Positions 1-8,865 of a stretch of 60,012 bases of DNA are shown here, in pieces (position 1 is the first letter of the stretch; each line of letters begins with the position of its first letter). The stretch comes from Tuberibacillus sp. Marseille-P3662 (GTDB taxonomy: Bacteria; Bacillota; Bacilli; Bacillales; Sporolactobacillaceae). The position numbers and the translations under genes are program-made. The notes beneath the pieces are model-generated. The model saw nothing but the letters and a program-made list of their open reading frames with translations. It did not search any database and was not told where the DNA came from. The stretch is taken from contig NZ_FXBS01000002.1 in assembly GCF_900178005.1 (NCBI RefSeq), positions 151,603 through 211,614 of the forward strand. The letters run 5' to 3'.

Positions 1-1591
<1,591 letters not shown>

Positions 1592-1743
1592 TAGGACGTA
1601 CAAGTGCCGACGTTGTGACAGGACGTCACGCCGTTAGTCGGCCTTTCTTTACATCCTTGGCTGTTAAGCCAATATCTACAAACGTTTGACCCTTGGCTAT
1701 GTTTGAAAAGAGGTTCCTTTCAAACAGCGCTTGAGTTTTGTTT

Positions 1744-1758
1744 AGTTTTCAAAGAGCA
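1744..1758 (-). promoter_or_regulatory. rrn boxA antitermination site in the 16S leader
   Basis: The minus strand reads TGCTCTTTGAAAACT, which matches the conserved rRNA boxA where NusB/NusE (S10) load to make transcription resist Rho and pausing. It lies about 45 nt downstream of the proximal rrn promoter and about 150 nt before the 16S 5' end. The rest of the leader (1592-1743) contains a GTTTGAAA/TTTCAAAC hairpin and other short repeats that probably form the precursor processing stem. Confidence 0.85.
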
Positions 1759-1802
1759 ATCTGTCATTCGCTCATGTTGTTGCTCATCAAAGCGACCTTT
1801 AT

Positions 1803-1831
1803 ATTATAGCAAGGGTTAACTATAATGTCAA
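1803..1831 (-). promoter_or_regulatory. rrn promoter P2 (sigma-A, perfect consensus)
   Basis: The -35 TTGACA (complement of 1826-1831) and -10 TATAAT (complement of 1803-1808) are separated by exactly 17 bp. This is a perfect vegetative promoter, as expected for the gene-proximal rRNA promoter. Transcription should start near 1796. Confidence 0.9.
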
Positions 1832-1854
1832 TAACCTTTTAGTAAATGATGCTT

Positions 1855-1883
1855 TCCTTAAAAGTTATGCGACTAATGTCAAA
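1855..1883 (-). promoter_or_regulatory. Possible middle rrn promoter
   Basis: A perfect -35 TTGACA (complement of 1878-1883) is followed, 17 bp on, by a weak -10 TAAGGA (complement of 1855-1860). It sits between the two stronger rrn promoters. It may be a third start or a decayed duplicate; the poor -10 makes activity uncertain. Confidence 0.35.
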
Positions 1884-1943
1884 GTTCATTGACCAATTCA
1901 ACATCTTCACATTAATGCAACCTTTTTTTAAAGCAACTATATT

Positions 1944-1972
1944 AGTTTAACACAATCTATACATCATGTCAA
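1944..1972 (-). promoter_or_regulatory. rrn promoter P1 (distal)
   Basis: The -35 TTGACA (complement of 1967-1972) and -10 TAAACT (complement of 1944-1949) are spaced by 17 bp. It lies about 140 bp upstream of P2, matching the tandem-promoter layout of Bacillus rRNA operons. The remaining 1973-2077 stretch shows no gene and only AT-rich sequence. Confidence 0.7.
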
Positions 1973-2077
1973 CTCGCATCTTTAAGAGTTAATAATAGTT
2001 GTGTATTAGTCGCTGCAAAAAGCGACATTTTGTATAATAACAATTTATGTAGACTTCGTCAATCCCTAATCCCTTAA

Positions 2078-2299
2078 TTATTTTATGTTCTGTTGGGTTC
2101 TTACATATTTTATGCACTCTTCTCGAGATGCAAATCGTTTTAATATTTTAAAGAGGATTTGATAACGCTCTTCCATCGCTCTTCTTACAACATGGTGGAG
2201 TTGATCATCTGTTATATCATGAAGCAAATCTTCCAGTTCACTTTTAAGTAAATACTTAACTTCTTCGACTTCTTTATCTAAAAACAAAGCACCTAACAT
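2078..2299 (-). CDS. Small hypothetical protein, 73 aa
   Basis: The function is not recognised. The product is a short, soluble, charged and probably all-helical protein with a hydrophobic start (MLGALFLDKEVEEVKYLL), a central acidic/His stretch and a basic C-terminal half; it has a single cysteine near the C-terminus and no signal peptide or membrane segment. The ATG at 2299 is chosen over an upstream in-frame GTG at 2308 because GAGGTG sits 6 nt before the ATG and overlaps the GTG. It lies alone between the divergent pdaB gene and the rRNA promoters and runs the same way as the rRNA operon. Coding character and a good ribosome site suggest it is real. Confidence 0.65.
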   Translation of the reverse strand: MLGALFLDKEVEEVKYLLKSELEDLLHDITDDQLHHVVRRAMEERYQILFKILKRFASREECIKYVRTQQNIK

Positions 2300-2438
2300 A
2301 AATGTCACCTCACTTCACAATATTAATTATTCACCGATTGCCATGTTTTTATAAATAATGATTAAACTCAACCGTCAAGACATATCTCGTCCCCTATGAA
2401 AATAAATATAGTACAAACCCTATATTAGGAGGACGACA

Positions 2439-3197
2439 ATGCTTTTTGTATGGATTTTAAACGGTAAAAAAGCTAAACATACCGCATTTATTGTTGTTGC
2501 CGCTTTTTTTGCGGCCTTAGTAGCGTTTGTGCAAAGTGAGAGTGTTGCAGTGTTTTCCACATCACAAGGGCCTAAAGCATTATCCAAAGTGCAAACTAAC
2601 AAGCAACAGGTGGCTTTAACTTTTGACATTGGTTGGGGTGAAGCACGAGTCAAGCCCATTCTTAAGTTTTTAAAAAAAGAAAACATCAATGCCACCTTTT
2701 TTGTAACTGGCGAATGGGTTGATGCCCATCCTAACCTCATCGATAAGATAAAAAAAGCTGATTTAGAAATTGCCTCACACGGCATGAAACACAACACTTA
2801 TACCTCAATGGAAACAAACGATATTAAAAATGACATTTTACAGGCCAAGCAAATGATTAATAAAATCAGCGGAGATTCACCGACATTCCTTCGACCGCCC
2901 AAAGGTAAAATCAACAAAGATGTCTTAAATGTCGCAAACAAATTAAACCAAGATGTGGTCTTATGGAGTGTTAATCCGCAAGATACCGCAAATCCAGGAC
3001 ACAAGAAAATCGCAGCTTACGTTCTTAATCATACCCAGAAAGGTGACATTATAAGGTTACATGCATCTGATTCAGCTAAACAAACCCTCAATGCCTTACC
3101 ACTTATCATTGAAGGCTTGCAAGATAAGGGTCTTAAAATGGTTTCCTTATCAAAGTTAGTCTCAGATGCGAAGGTGAAATCAAAAACGCTTGAGTAA
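2439..3197 (+). CDS. pdaB: Polysaccharide deacetylase family sporulation protein PdaB
   Basis: This is a NodB-fold protein of 252 aa, matching the usual PdaB length (about 254). In B. subtilis PdaB is needed for stable spores and acts on the cortex side of the spore envelope. A single N-terminal membrane anchor spans about residues 14-31. NodB motifs are visible: TFDIGWGE (61-68), SHGMKH (113-118), RPPKG (152-156) and LHASD (207-211). The first motif lacks the second Asp of the canonical TFDD (Ile64 here), a PdaB-type deviation that raises doubt about classical metal-dependent deacetylation. AGGAGG lies 6-7 nt before the ATG. It runs opposite to its neighbours and ends in a terminator shared with kbaA. 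Confidence 0.92.
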   Translation: MLFVWILNGKKAKHTAFIVVAAFFAALVAFVQSESVAVFSTSQGPKALSKVQTNKQQVALTFDIGWGEARVKPILKFLKKENINATFFVTGEWVDAHPNLIDKIKKADLEIASHGMKHNTYTSMETNDIKNDILQAKQMINKISGDSPTFLRPPKGKINKDVLNVANKLNQDVVLWSVNPQDTANPGHKKIAAYVLNHTQKGDIIRLHASDSAKQTLNALPLIIEGLQDKGLKMVSLSKLVSDAKVKSKTLE

Positions 3198-3200
3198 AGC

Positions 3201-3235
3201 AAAAAGCGGCCGTCTTAAACGACGACCGCTTTTTG
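3201..3235. terminator. Bidirectional terminator between pdaB and kbaA
   Basis: A strong hairpin has arms AAAAAGCGG plus CGTC, and GACG plus CCGCTTTTT, around the loop TTAAAC. The flanking A-run and T-run allow termination on both strands, so it serves the convergent genes pdaB (plus) and kbaA (minus). Confidence 0.9.
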
Positions 3236-3237
3236 TT

Positions 3238-3813
3238 TTATTGATTGGCACGTAACAGACGATGCAGTTTCAACACTTGGTATGTATTACAAGCTAAAAG
3301 TGTTCCGCCCATAATCCAAAGCCATTGGTCATTCGTCCGTAGATCAGGTATCCATTCAATTGCCGTGACAACAAACATAAGAAACATTGTTGGAACAAAA
3401 GCATAGTGGTTTGTTTCCCGTTTCTTAATTTCAGCCACAATATAACTGACAACTAAAAGAATAGCCGGAAGTACCAAATAACTGAACACACTTTCATGGT
3501 CTTTAGCAAAAGCCTGATAACGCAAGTAAACAAGATCAAAGAATGTAAAGGCAATCAGTACCCATTGTACCTTGGACCATAAGCTGTGGGATTTAAACAT
3601 ACCAAGACCTATTCTGTGCAAGGTTAAATAAGCAAAAAAACCCATTTGGCTAATCGCGCTGAAGAGCAAGCCCATAATAGCCGTTGTCACAAAGAAACCT
3701 AAAAAATTCCCGGTGGAAAATGGGTTTAACAGGATTAAACCAAAGAATAATGCAGCTACCGCTCCTAAACCTAATGTTTTTATGAATAAAGCTACCCAAA
3801 TTCTTATACTCAC
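3238..3813 (-). CDS. kbaA: KinB signalling pathway activation protein KbaA
   Basis: This is a 191-aa polytopic membrane protein (B. subtilis KbaA is 198 aa) with about six hydrophobic segments and a basic C-terminus. In B. subtilis KbaA is needed for the membrane histidine kinase KinB to feed the sporulation phosphorelay. The start is a GTG at 3813 giving MSIRIW, with GGGGGA about 8 nt upstream; the nearby ATG at 3817 is out of frame. It faces pdaB convergently and is followed on the other side by divergent gerD, the order seen in B. subtilis. The identification rests on both sequence character and strict synteny. Confidence 0.88.
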   Translation of the reverse strand: MSIRIWVALFIKTLGLGAVAALFFGLILLNPFSTGNFLGFFVTTAIMGLLFSAISQMGFFAYLTLHRIGLGMFKSHSLWSKVQWVLIAFTFFDLVYLRYQAFAKDHESVFSYLVLPAILLVVSYIVAEIKKRETNHYAFVPTMFLMFVVTAIEWIPDLRTNDQWLWIMGGTLLACNTYQVLKLHRLLRANQ

Positions 3814-3898
3814 TCATTTGTCCCCCATCTTAACCATATCCACTTTTGATTTTACCAACCTCATGGAAAAAAAGCCAATAAACCCATCATCTTTTATT

Positions 3899-3929
3899 GC
3901 ATAAGTTCTCCCTATATAGCCCCATATTA
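3899..3929 (+). promoter_or_regulatory. Candidate sigma-G promoter for gerD
   Basis: GCATA (3899-3903) matches the sigma-G -35 core GHATR, and CATATTA (3923-3929) matches the -10 CATXHTA. The spacer is 19 nt against a typical 18. gerD is a forespore sigma-G gene in B. subtilis, so the location fits. Inference from pattern only. Confidence 0.5.
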
Positions 3930-3946
3930 AAATGTAAAGAAGTATT

Positions 3947-3961
3947 AAGGAGTGTGACTCC
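3947..3961 (+). promoter_or_regulatory. gerD ribosome site lying in a small hairpin
   Basis: The only Shine-Dalgarno-like sequence before gerD is AAGGAG (3947-3952). It is 14 nt from the ATG, longer than usual. GGAGT-GTG-ACTCC (3949-3961) is a perfect 5-bp hairpin that would bury it. An in-frame stop at 3955-3957 rules out an earlier start. Confidence 0.5.
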
Positions 3962-3966
3962 ATTTT

Positions 3967-4590
3967 ATGTATAAAGTTATTCAAATCACGATGGTCTGCC
4001 TATTACTGTTGTTCTCTGGAGGCTGTGCAGCTAAACAAGCCCAAAGCGGCTCAGATCCATCATATGAACAAACAAAGAAAATGTTCGTCGATATGTTGAA
4101 AAGTGATCAAGGAAAAAAGGCGCTTCGCGACATTCTAAAAGAGGAAGAAATGAAGCAAGCTTTAGTCCTTGACCATGATTTCGTTAAAGAAACCCTTATG
4201 AATACCGTTGAATCAAAAAAAGGGAAACAGTTTTGGACCGAACTCATTAGTGATCCAAAGTTCTCAGAGAAACTGGCAAAGTCTATGCAAAAAAACAACG
4301 AGAAGTTACTCAAACATCTTATGAAAGACCCTGCATACCAAGAAATGATGATGAGCATTCTAAAAGCACCAAAAATGCAGGAGCAATACCTTGATCTCAT
4401 GAAGACCAAACCATTTAGAGAACAAATGCAGACCGTCGTCCTTGATACCATATCGAGCCCGCTATTCCAAGAAAAAATGTCTAAGGTCATTAGCAAAGCT
4501 ATAGAAAAGCAAATGAAAGGCCAACAAGGCCAGGAGCAGAGTAAACAACAAAGCAGCAATAAAAGCAAGGGTCAAGGTCAAAGCTCTTAG
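3967..4590 (+). CDS. gerD: Spore germination lipoprotein GerD
   Basis: The product is a 207-aa lipoprotein. The signal peptide covers residues 1-19 with a lipobox FSGGC, and Cys20 is the lipid-modified residue. The mature part is strongly helical, with many short KxxxD/E repeats, and ends in a Gln/Ser/Lys-rich tail (about 180-207). In B. subtilis GerD sits on the outer face of the spore inner membrane, where it clusters the GerA-type nutrient receptors into the germinosome. It is a monocistronic plus-strand gene between kbaA and salA, as in B. subtilis. A sigma-G-like promoter lies upstream and a terminator directly downstream. Its unusual ribosome site is listed separately. Confidence 0.93.
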   Translation: MYKVIQITMVCLLLLFSGGCAAKQAQSGSDPSYEQTKKMFVDMLKSDQGKKALRDILKEEEMKQALVLDHDFVKETLMNTVESKKGKQFWTELISDPKFSEKLAKSMQKNNEKLLKHLMKDPAYQEMMMSILKAPKMQEQYLDLMKTKPFREQMQTVVLDTISSPLFQEKMSKVISKAIEKQMKGQQGQEQSKQQSSNKSKGQGQSS

Positions 4591-4598
4591 TAAAATCA

Positions 4599-4628
4599 AG
4601 GCTGTCCCCTCTTGAGGACAGCCTTTTT
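4599..4628. terminator. Terminator between gerD and salA
   Basis: The arms AGGCTGTCC (4599-4607) and GGACAGCCT (4616-4624) form a perfect 9-bp stem followed by a T-run on the plus strand, so it ends gerD. It also abuts the stop codon of the convergent salA gene, where the minus-strand T-run is weaker. Confidence 0.88.
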
Positions 4629-4629
4629 A

Positions 4630-5673
4630 TCACTGTAATTTTGCGTCAACATTTTTGGCAACATCCGTATACAATTGCCCAATCGATTCATCTTCAAAAT
4701 AGCAACCCGGAGCAAAAACATCATCTTTTTCTTCCGGTTGATTAAGTGGAATCTGCCCCAATAATTCTGTACCCAGGTTCTCACTAAGTTTTTCTCCGCC
4801 GCCTTCTCCGAAAATATGTGCAATTTCTCCGGTTTTATCACTTTTAAAATAGGACATATTCTCAATAACACCGAGCAGTTTGTGTTCCGTTTTTATAGCC
4901 ATAGCCCCTGCACGCGCTGCAACAAAAGCCGCTGTTGGATGTGGCGTTGTTACAATTAGTTCATTACCAGACGGCACCATCGACTGAATATCCATAGCAA
5001 TATCGCCCGTTCCTGGTGGCAAATCTAAAATAAGGTAATCCAAATCACCCCAGTCAACTTCACTGAAAAATTGATTGAGCATCTTACCTAACATTGGACC
5101 GCGCCAAATAACCGGCGAATTGTCTTCAACAAAAAAGCCCATAGAAATAACCTTAACACCGAAACGGTCGACGGGTTGAATTCGTTTGTCAACAACTGTC
5201 GGCCGATTCTCAATACCCATCATATCCGGGATGCTAAATCCATAAATATCAGCATCAAGAATCCCAACTTTTTTGCCAATACGTTGTAAGCCTAATGCTA
5301 AATTAACTGAAACTGTTGACTTACCGACACCGCCTTTTCCGCTTGCAACCGAAATAAACTGTGTTTTACTGCCTTCCGCCAACAGGGAAGGGCCTTGCTC
5401 TTCGGGGATACCACCCAGTGCCGCTAACTCCTCATCAGTCAGTTGCTCAAACCGCAAACCAACGGATTCAGCTCCATTTTGCTTCACTTTCTGTACAATC
5501 TCTTGCTGCAATTTCATTTGTTCAGCTGTTTGCGTCTTGCCTAAGGCAATCTTAAGACTGACAAAAGTATCGTCCACTTTCACTTCCCGAATGCCGCCTG
5601 TTTCTTCAATACTTTTATGTAAATGTGGGTCTTCCATTGACTTAAGAATCTCAATGACCTCTTCTTTTGTCAA
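4630..5673 (-). CDS. salA: SalA/Mrp family P-loop ATPase
   Basis: This is a 347-aa Mrp/NBP35-type ATPase. It has an N-terminal MIP18 (DUF59) domain in residues 1-85 and a deviant Walker A SGKGGVGKST (111-120). DADIYG and LPPGTGD motifs follow. Members act as iron-sulfur carriers; B. subtilis SalA is also reported as a repressor of scoC that affects protease production. The C-terminal CxxC of many Mrp proteins is absent (SDKTGE after IENMSYF), as I recall for B. subtilis SalA. The start is TTG at 5673, with AAGGAGG 8 nt upstream. It lies downstream of cwlD and converges on gerD. Confidence 0.92.
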   Translation of the reverse strand: MTKEEVIEILKSMEDPHLHKSIEETGGIREVKVDDTFVSLKIALGKTQTAEQMKLQQEIVQKVKQNGAESVGLRFEQLTDEELAALGGIPEEQGPSLLAEGSKTQFISVASGKGGVGKSTVSVNLALGLQRIGKKVGILDADIYGFSIPDMMGIENRPTVVDKRIQPVDRFGVKVISMGFFVEDNSPVIWRGPMLGKMLNQFFSEVDWGDLDYLILDLPPGTGDIAMDIQSMVPSGNELIVTTPHPTAAFVAARAGAMAIKTEHKLLGVIENMSYFKSDKTGEIAHIFGEGGGEKLSENLGTELLGQIPLNQPEEKDDVFAPGCYFEDESIGQLYTDVAKNVDAKLQ

Positions 5674-5764
5674 AATAGTGGCCTCCTTTGAAAATGATTA
5701 CAAGTACAGTATAACAAAACATCAATAACCTAGCATCGATCACCACTTTTTAATAAACAAAAAC

Positions 5765-6487
5765 CTATTCCAATTCAGGAACAGGTTCGTCAGTAAAATA
5801 GCGCATAAGTCCTTGGTAAATAGAGGCTGCAACTTTCTGTTGGTAATCATCAGTGTTGAGTAATTGTCTTTCATCTGGATTCGATAAAAACCCGACTTCA
5901 ACAAGAGCTGAGGGTTGTTTTGCAACTTTTAATAAATAGATGCTATTAATGGCTTTCGCGACACGGTTCGTATTATTTAACTCATTCCTAAGGGAGTCTT
6001 GAATGAATTTAGCCATTTTTTTATTTTCCTTAGATTGCGGATGATAAAAGGTTTGCGCACCTCGCCATTGAGATGAAGGGATCGCGTTCAAATGAATACT
6101 CACCATGGCATCGGCTTCACTATCTTTAACCATCTCTGCACGTCGCTTTAAATCTTGTGTTTTTCGACGACTATTCCCTTGAAGATCTTCATCAGCTAAA
6201 TCCTGATCCTTCTCACGTGTCATTAACACAAGCGCACCCGAGGCTTGTAAGTCATCCTTTAATTTCTTAGCGATTTGTAAAGCGATATCTTTCTCTTTAA
6301 CCTTCCCGCCTTCAGCACCGCCATCAACCCCGCCATGTCCAGGATCAAGAACAATAACCCTTCCCGATAACGGCAGATTCCAATTGTTCCAGGAATTCCG
6401 GGTCAACACTTCATAATTTAAAATGACAACTAATAAAATAGCTCCAGCAGCAATGGCCGACCACCTTAACCATTTATTTTTAAACAT
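5765..6487 (-). CDS. cwlD: Germination-specific N-acetylmuramoyl-L-alanine amidase CwlD
   Basis: This is a 240-aa Amidase_3 enzyme. An N-terminal membrane/signal segment spans about residues 8-24. Zinc-site motifs follow: LDPGHGG with His51, the KEKD glutamate near 65, SIHLNA and the catalytic-Glu motif VEVGFLSN near residue 205. CwlD cleaves the stem peptide from muramic acid in spore cortex so that PdaA can make muramic-delta-lactam, the mark recognised by germination lytic enzymes. It is downstream of ybaK, the usual pair. The ribosome site GGAGGGA is inside a long hairpin (see 6494-6542), so its translation or transcription may be controlled. Confidence 0.95.
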   Translation of the reverse strand: MFKNKWLRWSAIAAGAILLVVILNYEVLTRNSWNNWNLPLSGRVIVLDPGHGGVDGGAEGGKVKEKDIALQIAKKLKDDLQASGALVLMTREKDQDLADEDLQGNSRRKTQDLKRRAEMVKDSEADAMVSIHLNAIPSSQWRGAQTFYHPQSKENKKMAKFIQDSLRNELNNTNRVAKAINSIYLLKVAKQPSALVEVGFLSNPDERQLLNTDDYQQKVAASIYQGLMRYFTDEPVPELE

Positions 6488-6493
6488 AAGAAG

Positions 6494-6542
6494 TCCCTCC
6501 GTCCATATGCCTGTCTAACTCATACATATGGGACGAGAGGGA
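6494..6542 (-). promoter_or_regulatory. Hairpin covering the cwlD ribosome site
   Basis: Positions 6494-6509 pair with 6525-6542 (about 15 bp: TCCCTC/GAGGGA, GT/AC, CCATATG/CATATGG, with a bulge and a small internal loop). In the cwlD mRNA this sequesters the GGAGGGA ribosome site. On the plus strand the right arm is followed by TTTTTATG, so it could also stop antisense transcription coming from the gerD side. Confidence 0.6.
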
Positions 6543-6557
6543 TTTTTATGATTTTAT

Positions 6558-6998
6558 TTAATGAAGTCGTAAACGATACCTTCTAACAGTTTGCTCAAAA
6601 CCATCAGTCCACCAATAGTACATAAAACCTTCACAAGCCATATAAAGGGATTCATACATTAAATCATCGGCATGGAACCCAAACATCCAGAAATCATACA
6701 GATCATCCAGCAAAGTTTTAAATCGACTGGAACTCTTTTTAAAAGCACTTTTTGCTGACTCGCCATCATAGTAGCCTAAGCGACCATAGGAGGCCCCCAG
6801 TAAATATGATTCAATGGCATAGTCTAAGCACATGTCACTAATCGTCTGTTTATATATAGATAACGGCTTAAGAAATGAATCAAAATACTCTGCTATCATG
6901 GATTCAATATTGTGTATGGAAAGTTCTTTAAGAAGTTTCCTTTCAAAATCCACTTGTTTATGTCGATAAACCTTTTGAAAGTCGGTGACGATTGCCAT
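6558..6998 (-). CDS. ybaK: YbaK family protein (DUF2521)
   Basis: The 146-aa product matches the YbaK/DUF2521 family in length and character. It is a soluble protein rich in aromatic residues, with a Tyr/Trp-rich C-terminal half (MYYWWTDG) and a basic tail. The biochemical role is unknown. It precedes cwlD by 70 nt, the same pairing as in B. subtilis, suggesting co-expression during sporulation. The ATG has AGGAGG about 9 nt upstream. This is unrelated to the E. coli YbaK deacylase of the same name. Confidence 0.85.
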   Translation of the reverse strand: MAIVTDFQKVYRHKQVDFERKLLKELSIHNIESMIAEYFDSFLKPLSIYKQTISDMCLDYAIESYLLGASYGRLGYYDGESAKSAFKKSSSRFKTLLDDLYDFWMFGFHADDLMYESLYMACEGFMYYWWTDGFEQTVRRYRLRLH

Positions 6999-7080
6999 TA
7001 TAAAAAACGCCTCCTTTCATCTGTAGCTTTTGATGAATGGAGACGTATCATGCTAACAGCTTTTGCCATGGTAGCCATAG

Positions 7081-7110
7081 AAAAACCCCGTTCAAACGAA
7101 CGAGGTTTTC
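7081..7110 (-). terminator. Terminator of rplM-rpsI
   Basis: Arms 7082-7093 and 7098-7109 form a 12-bp stem with one G-T pair and a 4-nt loop; on the minus strand it ends in a T-run. It lies just after the rpsI stop. Confidence 0.88.
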
Positions 7111-7120
7111 TTCAGCAAAA

Positions 7121-7513
7121 TTAACGCTTCGAGAACTGTGGCGCACGACGGGCTGCTTTGAGACCGTACTTTTTACGTTCTTTCATACGTGAATCACGTG
7201 TAAGATAACCAGCGCGCTTCAACGTCTGACGATAATCAGGGTCAGCTTGAAGCAAAGCACGAGCAACGCCGTGGCGAATCGCACCAGCTTGGCCAGTGGA
7301 ACCTCCGCCTTCAACGTTTACTAACACGTCATACTTACCATCAGTTTCTGTACTGATCAATGGTTGTCTAATCATTTCTTTAAGTGCTGCAAAGTCAAGG
7401 TAGTCATCAATATGCTTTTTGTTAATGACAATTTGACCTTCACCAGGCACCAAACGAACACGAGCAACAGATGTCTTACGACGACCTGTGCCGTTGTATT
7501 GGACTTTAGCCAA
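7121..7513 (-). CDS. rpsI: 30S ribosomal protein S9
   Basis: This 130-aa protein has the S9 family body starting [20 protein letters not shown] and ending in the basic tail RAPQFSKR, which reaches into the P site of the small subunit and contacts the tRNA anticodon stem. It is the second gene of the rplM-rpsI pair, 20 nt after rplM, with GGAGG before the ATG. It is followed by a terminator. Expression is expected to follow the L13 leader upstream of rplM. Confidence 0.97.
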   Translation of the reverse strand: MAKVQYNGTGRRKTSVARVRLVPGEGQIVINKKHIDDYLDFAALKEMIRQPLISTETDGKYDVLVNVEGGGSTGQAGAIRHGVARALLQADPDYRQTLKRAGYLTRDSRMKERKKYGLKAARRAPQFSKR

Positions 7514-7533
7514 TTCAATTCCCTCCTAACTCA

Positions 7534-7971
7534 TTATCCTTTTAATTCATATTTTTCAGGTTGTTGAGCTTGATGCGGATGCTCAGCACCAGCATAGACA
7601 TTAAGCTTCCGACCCATTTGGCGTCCTAGGGTATTATGTGGAAGCATACCTTTGATTGTCCGTTCAAGCATCTCACGTGGATATTTATTCCGCATTTCAA
7701 GCGCAGAACGTTCACGCAAGCCACCTGGGTATCGACTGTGATTATAATATTTCTTGTCAGTAAGTTTTTTACCAGTTAGGCGAATTTTATCAGCATTAAT
7801 AACAACAACGTGATCGCCTGTGTCAACGTGAGGTGTATACTCTGGCTTATGTTTGCCTCGAAGTAGTTTTGCCACTTCACTTGACAAACGACCAAGTGTC
7901 TCACCTTCAGCATCGACAACGAACCATTTGCGTTCGACATCTTGTGGTTTCGCCATATATGTTGTACGCAC
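7534..7971 (-). CDS. rplM: 50S ribosomal protein L13
   Basis: This 145-aa protein has the L13 signature ([31 protein letters not shown]) and the C-terminal [12 protein letters not shown] motif. L13 is an early-assembly protein that binds 23S rRNA. The start is a GTG at 7971 (MRTTYMAKP), with AGGAGG 9-10 nt upstream and in agreement with the family N-terminus. A sigma-A promoter and an L13-type leader precede it, so it is likely autoregulated by its own product. Confidence 0.97.
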   Translation of the reverse strand: MRTTYMAKPQDVERKWFVVDAEGETLGRLSSEVAKLLRGKHKPEYTPHVDTGDHVVVINADKIRLTGKKLTDKKYYNHSRYPGGLRERSALEMRNKYPREMLERTIKGMLPHNTLGRQMGRKLNVYAGAEHPHQAQQPEKYELKG

Positions 7972-7989
7972 GATTATTTCCCTCCTATA

Positions 7990-8042
7990 AAAGCATCGTA
8001 AACAGTCATCTATAGTAAACGGGGCTACAGTGGTGCTTACAT
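7990..8042 (-). promoter_or_regulatory. Candidate L13 leader RNA
   Basis: The rplM 5' leader folds into two nested helices. The outer pairs complement 8034-8040 (GTAAGCA) with complement 7998-8004 (TGTTTAC). The inner pairs complement 8025-8030 (CTGTAG) with 8010-8015 (CTATAG) around the loop CCCCGTTTA. Firmicute rplM genes are known to carry an autoregulatory L13 leader at this place. The match to the known family is inferred from location and structure. Confidence 0.6.
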
Positions 8043-8056
8043 AAATGCCAAATTAT

Positions 8057-8085
8057 ATACTATAACACATGAGAACTCATGTCAA
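8057..8085 (-). promoter_or_regulatory. rplM-rpsI promoter
   Basis: TTGACA (complement of 8080-8085) is followed after 17 bp by TAGTAT (complement of 8057-8062); TATAGT with a 15-bp spacer is an alternative -10. It lies between the truA stop and the L13 leader. Confidence 0.7.
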
Positions 8086-8092
8086 GGTGATT

Positions 8093-8851
8093 TTAATCCT
8101 TGATCTCACAATCTTGATAAAAGACATCCCAAAGAAACAGCCCGTGTGGAGGTGCTGTCATAGAAGCCCGTCGTCGGTCACGGGCAGCAATAATATCTGG
8201 AATGACTTCAGGGCCTATACGACCTTGTCCAACAGCTAATAATGTCCCTACCATAATTCGAACCATTTGATATAAAAAACCATCACCTTTAAAGGTTAAC
8301 GTAAAAGTATTTTCATTCTCAGTGACATTAATGGTTTTAATCGTTCTCACCTTATCTTGAGTCGAAGATCTGGCTGCACAAAACGAAGAAAAGTCATGCG
8401 TCCCCTCTAGATACTCAGCTGCCGTTTGCATGAGGATGAGGTCTAATGGTCTTGGAATATGGGCCGCATACAACCGCCGAAAAATGTCTTGATCAGCCAC
8501 ATTGTCAATGAAATAACGATATTCCTTGCCAATCACGTCAAAACGAGCATGGAAGTCATCACGAGCGACGGAAGCAGTTAATATCTTGATATCCGCTGGG
8601 GTTAATGTGTTTAAAGCATGAGCCCATCTTTCTGGTTCAATTTCTAAGGGCGTATCAAAATGAAACACCTGACCTCTGGCATGTACGCCCGCATCCGTCC
8701 GTCCAGATGCATGAATTCGGATCAACCGACCTTTATGCATTTTTAGTAAAGCATCCTCAACCTCTGACTGAACGGTCCGGGCATTCGGTTGCACTTGATA
8801 CCCTGAAAAATGCGTTCCGTCATAAGCAACTGTACACATGATTCTTGGCAA
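8093..8851 (-). CDS. truA: tRNA pseudouridine(38-40) synthase TruA
   Basis: TruA makes pseudouridine at positions 38-40 of the tRNA anticodon arm. The 252-aa product has the conserved SGRTDAG motif with catalytic Asp53, an MVRIMVGTLL motif and the usual family length. The start is taken as the TTG at 8851 (MPRIMCTVAYDG), because GAGGGG lies about 8 nt upstream and the family N-terminus begins here; an earlier in-frame TTG at 8869 has no separate ribosome site. It follows ecfT closely in the ecfA1-ecfA2-ecfT-truA unit, the B. subtilis order. Confidence 0.93.
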   Translation of the reverse strand: MPRIMCTVAYDGTHFSGYQVQPNARTVQSEVEDALLKMHKGRLIRIHASGRTDAGVHARGQVFHFDTPLEIEPERWAHALNTLTPADIKILTASVARDDFHARFDVIGKEYRYFIDNVADQDIFRRLYAAHIPRPLDLILMQTAAEYLEGTHDFSSFCAARSSTQDKVRTIKTINVTENENTFTLTFKGDGFLYQMVRIMVGTLLAVGQGRIGPEVIPDIIAARDRRRASMTAPPHGLFLWDVFYQDCEIKD

Positions 8852-8865
8852 TCTAACCGCCCCTC

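Noticed and set aside
4630-5673. Missing C-terminal CxxC in SalA as a sign of gene decay
   Set aside because: As I recall, SalA of B. subtilis also lacks it; the protein is full length with intact P-loop.
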